Shown: positions 33,281 to 42,265 of the stretch, one piece after another | Layout: each line of letters opens with the position of its first letter | How positions within the stretch are numbered: the first letter of the stretch is position 1 | DNA from: Desulfomicrobium baculatum DSM 4028 | Lineage (GTDB): Bacteria; Desulfobacterota; Desulfovibrionia; Desulfovibrionales; Desulfomicrobiaceae | Assembly (NCBI RefSeq): GCF_000023225.1 | Contig: NC_013173.1 | Coordinates: 2,544,501 to 2,608,500 of the forward strand | Direction of reading: 5' to 3' | Length of the DNA stretch: 64,000 nucleotides | Position numbers and translations under genes: made by a program | Notes under the pieces: generated by a model | What the model saw: the letters and a program-made list of their open reading frames with translations, nothing else | Databases searched by the model: none | Told to the model about the DNA's origin: nothing

Positions 33281-33687
33281 TGCGAGACATCGCTTTTTCC
33301 GTTCAAGGCCATGCCGCAACAAGCCTGGGCCGGAGAAGCCCTGTCGGTACTGAATTCTGGAGACTTCCACGCCGCGCCCAAGGCCTCAAAAGACGTCGTC
33401 AAGCATCCAAAGGGTCGCACAGACGCGCCTGGTTTCCGCTCGGCGGGAATGGCGGTCAGCGAAGTCACTTTTTGGCATAGAACATGATACGGCAATCGTG
33501 AAAGACAGTTCCAGATTCCGGCAAACACTCGTGACATAGCCGGCAACGCGGACAAATGGCGGATGCCTCTCCTTGCTAACGATGACGCAACCCCGTCATT
33601 CATTGCGGCGCCTGGCAACGAAATCACGAGTTGAGCATACCCCTCCCTGATAAGCCACCAGGGGGGGGGATTTTTTTTGGGGGGGGA
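33281..33687. other. Region without a supported gene; ends in homopolymer tracts
   Basis: Both strands have open frames of 130-146 codons across 33095-33627, but neither has a ribosome site or a family I recognise. The region ends in G9-A-T8-G8 (33661-33686), immediately after the stop of the GGDEF/EAL gene. It may hold a degenerate repeat; I cannot assign it. Confidence 0.5.
33661..33686. repeat. Homopolymer tracts G9, T8, G8
   Basis: Nine G, one A, eight T and eight G in a row, directly downstream of the GGDEF/EAL gene stop. Such tracts are prone to slippage and to sequencing error. Confidence 0.95.
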
Positions 33688-35358
33688 TTACGAGGGATTT
33701 CTTTGAGAAGCGAGTGCCGCGAAGGCTTCGGTGGCCATTGGCCGACCGAGGTAGTATCCTTGTCCTTCGGCACAGTGATGTTTTTTGAAGAAGGCATGCT
33801 GCGTCTGCGTTTCAATGCCTTCGGCCACGATTTGATGATTAAAGCCCCGCGCCATCGCCAGCAGGGCGGAGGCCACCGCCTTTCCTGATTTGGCCTCGAT
33901 GTTGTGCACGAACGACTTGTCGATCTTGACCGTACCGATCGGAAATTCCCGTAAAAAACTCAAACTCGCATACCCTGTGCCGAAGTTATCCACGGCAATC
34001 TGCACTCCAAGGTTCTTGAGCGCATGCAAGGCAGGCAGAGCCTGTTGCGCATCCCGCGACAGGCCGTTCTCGCTCATTTCAATCTGCAGAAAATGCGGAT
34101 CCAGTCCCGTCTCGCGCAGGATGGCACGAACTCCAGTCAAAAAATTCTTGTCCCTGAATTCAACCGCCGAGACATTGACCGCGATCCGGCTCAGGTTGAA
34201 GCCCGTCTGCAGCCACGCCTGCGCCTGCCTGCAGGACTCACGGATCACCCACTGCCCAATCGGCAGAATGAGCCCGCAGCTCTCGGCAATGGTGAGGAAC
34301 TGAGCCGGGAAGTTGAGCTGATGATCGGAACGCTCCCAGCGCAGCAGAACCTCGGCGCCGGTGATGACGCCGGTCTCCAGATTCACCGTCGGTTGGTAGT
34401 GCAGGATGAATTCGCCGTGGTCGAGAGCGCGCTTCAGAGCCATCTCGGCGGACTTGCGCATGGCTGAACTGGAACTCGGGTTCATGCTCGGGGTGAATAT
34501 CTTGTAGCTGTTGCGACCGGCCTTTTTGGCCTGATACATCGCCATGTCCGCCTTGCGCATCAGCGCTTCGGCGTCGACACCGTCATCCGGATACATGCTG
34601 ATGCCGACGCTCAAGGTGACGCGGAGCTCTTGTCCGGAAATGAAATGGGGCTCTCCCACGCTGTGAATCAGTTTCTCAGCGGCGTGGGCGGCGCTCTGCA
34701 CATCCTCGACTTCCGGAAGCAGGACCACGAATTCGTCACCGCCGTGACGGCTGACCGTATCCGAATTACGGACGCTGGCCTGCAGACGCTTTGCAACGGA
34801 TTGCAGCAACTGATCGCCAATCCCATGCCCCAGGGAGTCGTTGATATGCTTGAAGTGGTCGAGGTCCAGAAACATCAGCGCCACTTTGTTGCCGTGGCGC
34901 TTTGCGAGCAGGATCGACTGCACCAGACGGTCGGTCAAAAGCGCCCGGTTCGGCAATCCGGTGAGCAGATCATGCTCGGCCATGTAGGACAAATGAACCG
35001 AGACCCGCTCGACCGCCTCGGTCATCATATGCGCATTGACCGAGGCGACGACGAGTTTCTCGTTTGCTTCCCGGAGCGTAGTTTCCATTTCCGAACAGGA
35101 ATCGATCTTGACCTTTTCGGCATTTTTGCGCACCCGCAACGCCTTCTTGACCACCTTCAAAACTTCTTCTTGCCTGTCGGAAAGCGCCTCGTCATGAGTG
35201 CCTGTTCTTGCTTCTCGCACGGTCTTTTCGCCAGCCTCGTGTTTGCTTCCCGGAAGCGTTTGCAGGGCCTTAAAACTCGACGGCAAGGTGTACGCACGCC
35301 TCCTGAGCGGTCGTTTGGACGTATAACGCCTGTACATCAAACCAATTTTGTTCAGCAT
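33688..35358 (-). CDS. GGDEF-EAL c-di-GMP turnover protein
   Basis: A 556-residue protein. The N-terminal 115 residues are basic then helical, without a recognised sensor or membrane helix. The diguanylate cyclase domain (about 125-290) has the intact signature RHGGDEF at residues 204-210. The phosphodiesterase domain (about 300-550) has EVL instead of EAL (336-338), keeps NVS and KIDKSFV, but reads VDNFGTGYASL where active enzymes have DDFGTGYSSL, so one metal-binding Asp is Asn at residue 458. Its hydrolase activity may be reduced or lost. Its ATG lies inside the end of the KaiC-like gene, a 7-bp overlap, so the two are one unit. Confidence 0.88.
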   Translation of the reverse strand: MLNKIGLMYRRYTSKRPLRRRAYTLPSSFKALQTLPGSKHEAGEKTVREARTGTHDEALSDRQEEVLKVVKKALRVRKNAEKVKIDSCSEMETTLREANEKLVVASVNAHMMTEAVERVSVHLSYMAEHDLLTGLPNRALLTDRLVQSILLAKRHGNKVALMFLDLDHFKHINDSLGHGIGDQLLQSVAKRLQASVRNSDTVSRHGGDEFVVLLPEVEDVQSAAHAAEKLIHSVGEPHFISGQELRVTLSVGISMYPDDGVDAEALMRKADMAMYQAKKAGRNSYKIFTPSMNPSSSSAMRKSAEMALKRALDHGEFILHYQPTVNLETGVITGAEVLLRWERSDHQLNFPAQFLTIAESCGLILPIGQWVIRESCRQAQAWLQTGFNLSRIAVNVSAVEFRDKNFLTGVRAILRETGLDPHFLQIEMSENGLSRDAQQALPALHALKNLGVQIAVDNFGTGYASLSFLREFPIGTVKIDKSFVHNIEAKSGKAVASALLAMARGFNHQIVAEGIETQTQHAFFKKHHCAEGQGYYLGRPMATEAFAALASQRNPS

Positions 35359-36845
35359 CGTCGGTCCTGATCATTCGCGGCCAAAGCCGTAGTCAACGTC
35401 GGGCTTCCACTCATAATCCCGCTATATTCGGACAAAGTCTCGCCGATGACAATGCCGCCATCGTTGATCTCAAATTCCCGCAGCGCATTGCTGTGGGCGC
35501 TGGCGCGGACCTTGACGACCGCCATGACCCGCTTCAGGCGGCTCTTAACCTCTATGTAGCGCTGCACGATAATGGCGTCGGTGAGAAATGCGGACCCGTA
35601 GGGGCTGAAACGCAGATCCGTGAACCTGTCTTCAAGTTCCGAAGTCATGAGCACCGTCACCCCGAGATTGGACAGCGCGGCGATCATGCGAAACAGCGAC
35701 TCCCGAAAATCCTCGCGAAAGGTCGGGGCCACGGCGAGCTCGAATCCGGACAGCGAATCGATCACCACACGTGTCGCTTTCATGCTGTGAATGAGGTTTA
35801 TGAGATGCTGAATGACCTCGTCCATGGACAGATCGAGGGAACGGGTATTGATCAGACCAATGCTCCCGGCCCGGACCAGTTCGTCGATGGTGCGCGTTCG
35901 GGACTGGCTCGGAGTCTGCTCAAAGGCGACAATCACGCCTGGCTCGCCCAGCCGCACCCCCTCCACCAGAAAGGCCGTGGCCAGGATGGTCTTGCCAGAA
36001 CCGGACGGTCCGGCGACAAGAAGCGAATAGCCGGACGGCAACCCCCCGCCCATCATCTCATCAAGACGCGGCACGCCCATGGACAGACGCTTTTCCGTGG
36101 AATCCGTGCGGCGGGGCGTGGCCGCGAGGTTGCCGTCATCACGAACCTCCACCGCAGGGAAGACGACGATCCCGTCGCCCGTGATGCGGAACGTATGCAC
36201 CCCGGGGCGGGTGGCCTGGCCGCGCATTTTCATGATCTGAATCTTGCGCACCATGGAGTTCCGATAAACGCTCTGTTCAAGCGATATGAGCCCGTCGGCC
36301 ATGGTGAAAATCGGCGGTGGACCTGTCTTTGAAGAATATTCACCAATCAGAAAGGTTGTTGTCTCCCATCCCATGAGTTGCATACCCAGCTGCTGGATGA
36401 ATTGCTGCTGGCTGATCGATCCGTCGGACTGACGCTGCGCCTCCAGCATGATCGAGCGGAACGAATCGACGAAGACCAGCGCCGGAGCGGTGGTCTCGAC
36501 CTCATGCGTGATCCGCTTCAAAACCTCGGTAAATGTCCCCGTGGCGACGTCATCGCCCAGGCTGACGAAGCGAATCGCCCCGCTGATCTTGTCCTGATCG
36601 AAAAACGAAAACTGCTGCTGGTAACGGAGCATCTTCATGGGCGATTCGCCGAGCACGGTAAAAAAGAGCGCAGGCCGCTCACGTGTCGCCATGGCGAACA
36701 TGAGCTGATGCGCAAGCGTGGTCTTGCCGCAGCCCGGAGCCCCCAAAATGAGATTGAACGAGAGATCCGGGATCCCGCCGCCAAGGATCGCATCAAGCCC
36801 GGGAACGCCGGTGGCGAGGCGGGCTATGCTAACTTTTCGGTTCAT
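35352..36845 (-). CDS. KaiC-like double-domain ATPase
   Basis: A 497-residue protein with two RecA-like KaiC domains. Walker A motifs are GAPGCGKT (residues 35-42) and GPSGSGKT (279-286); Walker B-like strands are ALVFVDSF and RVVIDSLSG. In non-cyanobacterial species such proteins are signalling ATPases rather than clocks and often sit beside two-component or c-di-GMP genes. Here it overlaps a GGDEF/EAL gene at its 3' end and a small gene at its 5' end (ATGA). No histidine kinase is seen next to it. Confidence 0.9.
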   Translation of the reverse strand: MNRKVSIARLATGVPGLDAILGGGIPDLSFNLILGAPGCGKTTLAHQLMFAMATRERPALFFTVLGESPMKMLRYQQQFSFFDQDKISGAIRFVSLGDDVATGTFTEVLKRITHEVETTAPALVFVDSFRSIMLEAQRQSDGSISQQQFIQQLGMQLMGWETTTFLIGEYSSKTGPPPIFTMADGLISLEQSVYRNSMVRKIQIMKMRGQATRPGVHTFRITGDGIVVFPAVEVRDDGNLAATPRRTDSTEKRLSMGVPRLDEMMGGGLPSGYSLLVAGPSGSGKTILATAFLVEGVRLGEPGVIVAFEQTPSQSRTRTIDELVRAGSIGLINTRSLDLSMDEVIQHLINLIHSMKATRVVIDSLSGFELAVAPTFREDFRESLFRMIAALSNLGVTVLMTSELEDRFTDLRFSPYGSAFLTDAIIVQRYIEVKSRLKRVMAVVKVRASAHSNALREFEINDGGIVIGETLSEYSGIMSGSPTLTTALAANDQDRRC

Positions 36846-37279
36846 GATGTCTTCTCCTGCTCCACCACATCAGGCGCGGTAATCCAGACCGGATCCAGAA
36901 GGCGCCTAGTCAGGGAATTTCCAATCAAGGTGGCGAGTAATTCAGTGAACGTTATCAGTAGCGAACTGCTTGCCTGCGCCGCCGCGACCGGTTCGCGCCC
37001 GGCCAAAAGCGCGTTGATTCGCACCGGAAGAGAGTCAATGTCCATCTGCGCATCCGGAATTGTCATCCAAGGGAAGACGACACTCGTCAGATGCACAGAT
37101 CGTTTGAGAATGGCTTCAACACCATTGCCGCCAATCACAGGCGTCAACTGAGCGGACATCAGCAGCCATGTCTCGGACGTCGCCTTGGCGATGGCCAGCG
37201 CGTCGGGGGAATCGCCGGCGCGGTGCCTCAGCGTTCTTCGTATCGCTTCACGGCAGAGGTCGCGATCTGTGATTGCCAT
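36842..37279 (-). CDS. Small protein of unknown function co-translated with KaiC
   Basis: A 145-residue soluble protein with start MAITDRDLCREAIRRTLRHR. AGGAG lies 9 bases upstream of the ATG at 37279; the open frame extends upstream but has no ribosome site there. It has a helical N-terminus, a central IGGNGVEAILKRSVHL segment, and a helical C-terminus. I recognise no family. The ATGA overlap with the KaiC-like gene implies equal expression and probably a physical partner. Confidence 0.6.
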   Translation of the reverse strand: MAITDRDLCREAIRRTLRHRAGDSPDALAIAKATSETWLLMSAQLTPVIGGNGVEAILKRSVHLTSVVFPWMTIPDAQMDIDSLPVRINALLAGREPVAAAQASSSLLITFTELLATLIGNSLTRRLLDPVWITAPDVVEQEKTS

Positions 37280-37398
37280 CGGAATGACTCCTGAAACCTG
37301 ACACCTGGCTTTGTGTGTGGACATGCGCGATTCGTCGGCACGCCATAAAATTGTATCGTATGACGGCACTCTGAAAGTCGAACCAGGACAAAACTGCA

Positions 37399-37629
37399 TC
37401 AGGCGTGGCTTCGCAGGACAGAGATCGCCATATAGATCAAGATTGAAATCCCAAGAATCCAAAGCCACGGCCATCCGATCCTGCCAAATTCCCTACTGCG
37501 CGGGGCAATCCGCCACCTTTGGTCGTGCTGCAAAAAATCAAATTTGAGCGAATGCAATTTTTCAATATCTCCAGACCTCAAAATGTTATTAAAAATACCC
37601 TGCCGCTTACTGGTTTTCTGCAATAACAT
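37399..37629 (-). CDS. Possible small single-helix membrane protein
   Basis: A 76-residue frame starting MLLQKTSKRQGIFNNILRSG, with GGAG 6 bases before the ATG. It ends in a membrane helix (WPWLWILGISILIYMAISVL) and a basic tail. It lies 120 bp upstream of the small gene before kaiC. I recognise no family; the good ribosome site and the helix are the only support. Confidence 0.42.
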   Translation of the reverse strand: MLLQKTSKRQGIFNNILRSGDIEKLHSLKFDFLQHDQRWRIAPRSREFGRIGWPWLWILGISILIYMAISVLRSHA

Positions 37630-37937
37630 CGGTTCTCCATGTTCGGATATGTGTCGATTTTTATCACGAGAGCGAGCACGCAAACGCCAAAAAGCGATCC
37701 TGCTCAGCACATCAACTAAGCAACGATCGCGCCAAGACGATCCTGCGAAGAGTGTTTCACATCAAACTGATTATATAGGGGAAATACAAACGCCGGAGGG
37801 GAGCAGACGAAAAGAAATTGCAACGAAATCCGTCGCATACACCGCAACCGGGATATATGACGGGTCAGGCCGGAGGGGAGCCCAGCGTATATATCGCGGG
37901 TGCGCAGCCGTAAGCTCCGCACCCGCGTGGCAATGGA
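37630..37937. other. Intergenic spacer
   Basis: About 300 bp between the small membrane gene and the DmsC-like stop. Apart from the hairpin at 37895-37927 I see nothing in it; a promoter for the KaiC group probably lies here but no consensus is clear. Confidence 0.5.
37895..37927 (-). terminator. Inverted repeat downstream of dmsC-like gene
   Basis: A 10-bp perfect stem (CGCGGGTGCG / CGCACCCGCG) with a 13-nt loop, 10 bp after the DmsC-like stop on the minus strand. No T-run follows. Confidence 0.5.
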
Positions 37938-38735
37938 TCAGTACACGCCGCCGATATTCATGGCTGTATGGATGGTTTCGGAAAAGAACACCGCCCGGCC
38001 CGCCAGTTCGGCGGCCAGAGCCAGAATGGGGAGCCAGACCGGAATTGTCCGGTTTTTCCAGAGAACGCCCAGACACGCCGCCATGAGCGCGACATGGACC
38101 CAGTACAGCGGGGCGCCAAGCCAGGCCAGGCCCGTCTGGCGCATGACTTCCGAACCGGAGAGCCAGGCGCAGGGCACGGTAAGACGCACGACCAGACCGA
38201 CCACGAGGGCCGTTACGAATATGCGCGCCAGCAGCGGCTGATTCTCCGCCCCGGCGAACCAGCTTGCGAACCCGGCACCCAGGACCACGGCGGAGATGAG
38301 GAAGAAGACCGTGGGCAGGGCGTTGTTCACCGCCGGCAGCGCGGGCGGGGCATAGGTCATGCCCGAGGCCAGAAGCACCGACAGCCCGGCCAGGATCGAC
38401 GCCCACATCAGCACAGGCGAACCTTTTCCCCGTGCCGTGATTGCGGCGAACACAGCCAAGGCGAAAAAGATCCCCGCCGCAAGCACCTCGCGGCTGAGCC
38501 ATGCCTTTTCAAGATGTACAAGCGCCCGATATGATTCAAGAGGATGGCCGAGATGGAAGAGAGACGCCGCGATGCCCACCCCCATGAAGGCCGCGATCAG
38601 CGTCCATTCCATGCGGACGTTGCCCTCGCCGGGGCCTGCGCAACGACACTGACGCACGGCATTCATGAGGACGAGGCCGATGGCGGCCTGCGAGAGCACC
38701 GTGAACAGGACCAGTGGTAATTCCATGGATTGCAT
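37938..38735 (-). CDS. DmsC-like membrane anchor of a molybdoenzyme
   Basis: A 265-residue protein with eight hydrophobic helices. It begins MQSMELPLVLFTVLSQAAIG, and GIAASLFHLGHPLESYRALVHLEKAWLSRE contains the His/Pro motif near the quinol site of DmsC-type anchors. It should pass electrons from menaquinol to the iron-sulfur subunit. It is the last gene of the A-B-C run and follows the B subunit by 2 bp. Confidence 0.85.
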   Translation of the reverse strand: MQSMELPLVLFTVLSQAAIGLVLMNAVRQCRCAGPGEGNVRMEWTLIAAFMGVGIAASLFHLGHPLESYRALVHLEKAWLSREVLAAGIFFALAVFAAITARGKGSPVLMWASILAGLSVLLASGMTYAPPALPAVNNALPTVFFLISAVVLGAGFASWFAGAENQPLLARIFVTALVVGLVVRLTVPCAWLSGSEVMRQTGLAWLGAPLYWVHVALMAACLGVLWKNRTIPVWLPILALAAELAGRAVFFSETIHTAMNIGGVY

Positions 38736-38737
38736 GC

Positions 38738-39295
38738 CTACCTCCTTACCATTGTCGGAACTTTGGGCAGGATGAACCGGGTGGAGGGGTTCACCTTGTC
38801 GTTTTTCGGGAATCCGGGAGGAAACTGGACATGGTTCCCGGGCTCAAGAGTCGCCAGATCCACAAGTTTCAGCGCCTCCGTGGGGCAGCTTTGCACGCAG
38901 GCCGGGAGCAACCCCGCGTCAAGGCGCTCGTGACAGAAGCTGCATTTCTCGGCGCGCTTCTCCACCGGGTTGTACACCGGGGCACCGTAGGGGCACGAGC
39001 GGATGCAGTTTCCGCAGCCGATGCACTTCTCCTGATGGTGGACGACAACCCCGTCCTCGCGCTTGGTGTAGGCTTCCACCGGACACACGTTGAGGCAGGT
39101 CGGATTTTCGCAATGGTTGCAGGCCAGCGAAAAGAAAGCCCGTTCCCGATGCGGATATATTTCTTCGTTGAGCGGGTAGACATGCCTCCATACAACGCCC
39201 TTTTCCTGCTGGTAATAGTTGCGGCAGGCCATGGCGCAGGTGAAGCAGCCGATGCATCGCTCCGAATCCACTAAAAAAGCATATTGTTTCTTCAT
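38738..39295 (-). CDS. DmsB-like four-cluster ferredoxin subunit
   Basis: A 185-residue iron-sulfur protein. Four cluster-binding motifs are complete: CIGCFTCAMAC, CNHCENPTCLNVCP, CIGCGNCIRSCP, and CSFCHERLDAG with CVQSCP. It carries electrons between the catalytic subunit and the membrane anchor. The ATG at 39295 (MKKQYAFLVDSERC) is 8 bases after AGGAG; the ATG at 39304 is only 3 bases after it. Confidence 0.9.
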   Translation of the reverse strand: MKKQYAFLVDSERCIGCFTCAMACRNYYQQEKGVVWRHVYPLNEEIYPHRERAFFSLACNHCENPTCLNVCPVEAYTKREDGVVVHHQEKCIGCGNCIRSCPYGAPVYNPVEKRAEKCSFCHERLDAGLLPACVQSCPTEALKLVDLATLEPGNHVQFPPGFPKNDKVNPSTRFILPKVPTMVRR

Positions 39296-39307
39296 TGCAT
39301 TCACTCC

Positions 39308-41560
39308 TTAGACCCGTTCCACATTGGCAAACTGGCCATGTATGGCGACGCCGGGCGCTCCGGTCTTGTATGCGCCCATGTCGGAGGACTCATCATCCAC
39401 CAGATTCTGGACATTGAAGTCGTTTCCAGCCCCAAACCATGCTTCATAGATGACCAGGCTTTTCTTGGCGACGTTGCTGGTCAGCTTGACCTTGATTTTG
39501 AGCTCTCCGACCTTGTTGAAGACACGCACCGTATCAAGGTCGGCAATCTTCTTTTCCTGCGCATCATCGGGATGCATGTAGAGGAACGGCTCCTTGTTGA
39601 ACTCCTGCATCCAGTCGAGATTGACGAACTGGGAATGCAGACCGAATTTCGTATGCGGCGTCAGCAGCCTGAATTCATCATACGGCTTGCGCCCTTCCTT
39701 GTATCTGGGCAGGGCGTCGTGGCCGTTCTGCTGGCACAGCTCGGACTGAAACTCGTACTTTCCGGAGGGCGTGCCGAACTTCATGTCGCTCCAGGAGGCC
39801 GAGGACGCGAGCCGTGCCTTGACGGGGCCGTTTTTAAGGTCGGTCCAGTGCTTGATGCCCAGGTAGTCGTAGATGCCCTGGTTGAATTCCTTTTCCAGCC
39901 ATTCCCTGGTGTCGATGTCCTGCGGGAACGTGCAGGATCCGGGCGAGAGCTGGTTCATCTTTTTGGAGAGCACGGCCGCGATCTCGATATTCGATTTGGT
40001 CTCGTACATGGGCGTTATGGCCTGTTCGTTGATGCCCACCCAGTAATGCCAGTAGGAAGCGTTGACGGTCCACTCCTCGAACAGCGTGGTCACCGGCAGC
40101 ACGATGTCCGAGTTGTTGACCGTTTCGGTAAAGAACTGCTCCACCGAGACGACCATCTCCAGCGTATCGAAGGCCTTCTCCAGCTTTGGCCGGTCGAAGT
40201 CCTGGGCAAAGGGATTCTTGCACGACACCCACAGCATCCGCAAAGCGGGATCCTTGGTATCGAGGATGGCCTGCGCAGTCTTGTTGATGTTCACGGTGCG
40301 ATCCGTGAAACTGGCGGCCTCGCCCTTGGTGAAATCGAACTCGCCCTTGGGGCCGGTCGCCCCGATGAAACCGGTGGAGCCTTCGGGCTGCTTCTGCAGC
40401 AGCGCGTGGTAGTTGAAGCCCCACGTGCGCAGATGGCCGTAACGCGCCCCGCCGCCTTCCTTGCCGACATTGCCGGTCATGGCGACCAGCGCGTCGATGG
40501 CGCGGACGGAGGCGCCGCCGTTGGTGTGCCGCTGCATCCCGTAGCCGATCCAGATTGTGGCCGGATCAGCGGTGGCGAACTCCTCGGCCACTTCCTTTAT
40601 CTGAACGGCAGGGATGCCGCTGACCTGTGACGCCCACTCCACGGTCACGTTTTCGCGCAGATATGCGGCGAATTCAGCGTACCCGATGGCGTGCGTGTTC
40701 ACGAAATCGTTGTCCACCAAGCCCTGGTCCAGAATGTGGCGAGCCATGCCCAGTGCCAGGGCGCCGTCGCTCGACGTTTCGGGCTGCCAATAGACATCCC
40801 CCTTGGCCGCAGTCTGGGTGAAGATGGGATCGATGACCACGACCTTCGCGCCGCGACGTTTCGCCTCGTTCACGTACTTCATGGAATGCACCGAACACCA
40901 CGCGGGATTGGCGCCCCAGATGATGACGAACCTGGATTTGACCATGTCCTCGGGATCGTTGCACCACATGTCGCCAAGGTCGTAGTTCTGCGCATCGATA
41001 CCGGCCGGCCAGCAGGGCGTACCCACAAAGCGGGTGGTGTAGCCGAGCGAGGACATCATGCCCTCGACGCCGTAGTTGGTGATGCCGAAGTTTCCGGAAT
41101 ACTTGGTCAATCCCATTCCCAGCAGGTTGCCGTCCTTTTCCTTGATTTCAAGGATTTTGCCGGCGATGCGGTCCATGGCCTCGTCCCATGAGACGCGGCG
41201 CCAGTTGCCCGTGCGGCGGCCGTCCTGCACCATAGGATACTTGATCCGGTCAGGGCTGTAGACCCGCCGGGGATAGGCATACCCTTTCACGCACAGGCCG
41301 CCCTTGGTGAAGGTGGACTCCTGCGCGCCCTCGATGAACTTGACCACCCCGTCCTTGACGTACGTCTTGATGGAACAGGTGTCGTAGCAGTTCCTGGGGC
41401 AGGCGTTCCTGAATATCTGGAAATCCTGCTCCCTGAACGCCGTCGCGGCCTCGGCGGAATACGGCATCAGCAGCTTGAGCGGGAGCAGCGAGGCCGCTCC
41501 GGCCACGGAGATCCCTTTCAGGAACTGACGCCTGCTGAGTGCTCTTGTTTTTTGAGACAT
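39308..41560 (-). CDS. DMSO-reductase-family molybdopterin catalytic subunit
   Basis: A 750-residue protein of the complex iron-sulfur molybdoenzyme family. It begins with a twin-arginine signal (LSRRQFLKGISVAGAASLLP), so it is exported folded. A 4Fe-4S site follows with Cys at 54, 58, 62 and 90 (C-x3-C-x3-C-x27-C). The region likely to hold the metal ligand reads VGTPCWPAGID near residue 183, suggesting Cys, as in polysulfide or thiosulfate reductases, rather than the Ser of true DMSO reductase; that alignment is tentative. The ATG at 41560 follows AAGGAGG by 5-6 bases. Substrate could be DMSO, polysulfide, thiosulfate or tetrathionate. Confidence 0.88.
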   Translation of the reverse strand: MSQKTRALSRRQFLKGISVAGAASLLPLKLLMPYSAEAATAFREQDFQIFRNACPRNCYDTCSIKTYVKDGVVKFIEGAQESTFTKGGLCVKGYAYPRRVYSPDRIKYPMVQDGRRTGNWRRVSWDEAMDRIAGKILEIKEKDGNLLGMGLTKYSGNFGITNYGVEGMMSSLGYTTRFVGTPCWPAGIDAQNYDLGDMWCNDPEDMVKSRFVIIWGANPAWCSVHSMKYVNEAKRRGAKVVVIDPIFTQTAAKGDVYWQPETSSDGALALGMARHILDQGLVDNDFVNTHAIGYAEFAAYLRENVTVEWASQVSGIPAVQIKEVAEEFATADPATIWIGYGMQRHTNGGASVRAIDALVAMTGNVGKEGGGARYGHLRTWGFNYHALLQKQPEGSTGFIGATGPKGEFDFTKGEAASFTDRTVNINKTAQAILDTKDPALRMLWVSCKNPFAQDFDRPKLEKAFDTLEMVVSVEQFFTETVNNSDIVLPVTTLFEEWTVNASYWHYWVGINEQAITPMYETKSNIEIAAVLSKKMNQLSPGSCTFPQDIDTREWLEKEFNQGIYDYLGIKHWTDLKNGPVKARLASSASWSDMKFGTPSGKYEFQSELCQQNGHDALPRYKEGRKPYDEFRLLTPHTKFGLHSQFVNLDWMQEFNKEPFLYMHPDDAQEKKIADLDTVRVFNKVGELKIKVKLTSNVAKKSLVIYEAWFGAGNDFNVQNLVDDESSDMGAYKTGAPGVAIHGQFANVERV

Positions 41561-41589
41561 ACAATCCTCCTTGAAGGTCGCCTGCCCGA

Positions 41590-42159
41590 TCACTTCGGGT
41601 GCGAGGCTGCAATGGTGTTGAGTTCGTTGTCGAACCACGCGGCAAGGGCGTCCGTAGCCAGGGCGATGACCCCGCCTTGGGACGCGTGTGTTCTGGTCGC
41701 CAGGATGAAATGCGGGAGCCATCGGGCCAGGTGCTCGCGCACGAACCACGCGTGCCGGGCCACCGTGTCCGGGGAAGGAGAAGAGTTCGCGCCAAGAGCG
41801 CTTTTCAGGACGATCATCGCCTCCAGCTCATAGGCCAGATGGTCGTCAGGGATGACGCCCTCCTGCGGCACGGCCAGTCCGAGCCGATGATAAAGCTCGC
41901 GGGCCTCCAAGGCCGCCTTGCCCATCAGCACGCGGTCGGATTCGCAATAGGCGGAGGCATAGGGAGGGGCGGGCACGGCGGCAGGACCTACGAACAGGCG
42001 GTTGAATTCATACTCCACCGCTGTCCAGTCCGTACCGGGCAAAATGGCTGCATCGACGCTACCGCCAATGCGGCCGGCCGCATCCTTGAGCTCGATGGCG
42101 TTACATGCGGAAAAGAAATCACGCAGGCCTTCCAGGGAGGCGATACATGCGTCGGTCAT
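41590..42159 (-). CDS. TorD/DmsD-family molybdoenzyme chaperone
   Basis: A 189-residue all-helical cytoplasmic protein. VEYEFNRLFVGPAAVPAPPYASAY and DDHLAYELEAM match the conserved core of the TorD/DmsD family. It would bind the twin-arginine signal of the adjacent catalytic subunit until the molybdenum cofactor is inserted. It lies 29 bp upstream of that gene in the same direction. Confidence 0.88.
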   Translation of the reverse strand: MTDACIASLEGLRDFFSACNAIELKDAAGRIGGSVDAAILPGTDWTAVEYEFNRLFVGPAAVPAPPYASAYCESDRVLMGKAALEARELYHRLGLAVPQEGVIPDDHLAYELEAMIVLKSALGANSSPSPDTVARHAWFVREHLARWLPHFILATRTHASQGGVIALATDALAAWFDNELNTIAASHPK

Positions 42160-42265
42160 GCGGGCGCACCTCGGTAATGGGGAAGAGTTCTTTATATGCT
42201 GTATCCCAATTACAGGCGCGCCGCCATGATAAACAGGCGGGATTCAGGGTATATATTGGGTAGCT

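Noticed and set aside
33187-33627. A 146-codon open frame on the minus strand, with another on the plus strand (33095-33487)
   Set aside because: No ribosome site, no recognisable family, odd composition, and the region overlaps a sigma-54 promoter and enhancer element. More likely non-coding or a degenerate repeat.
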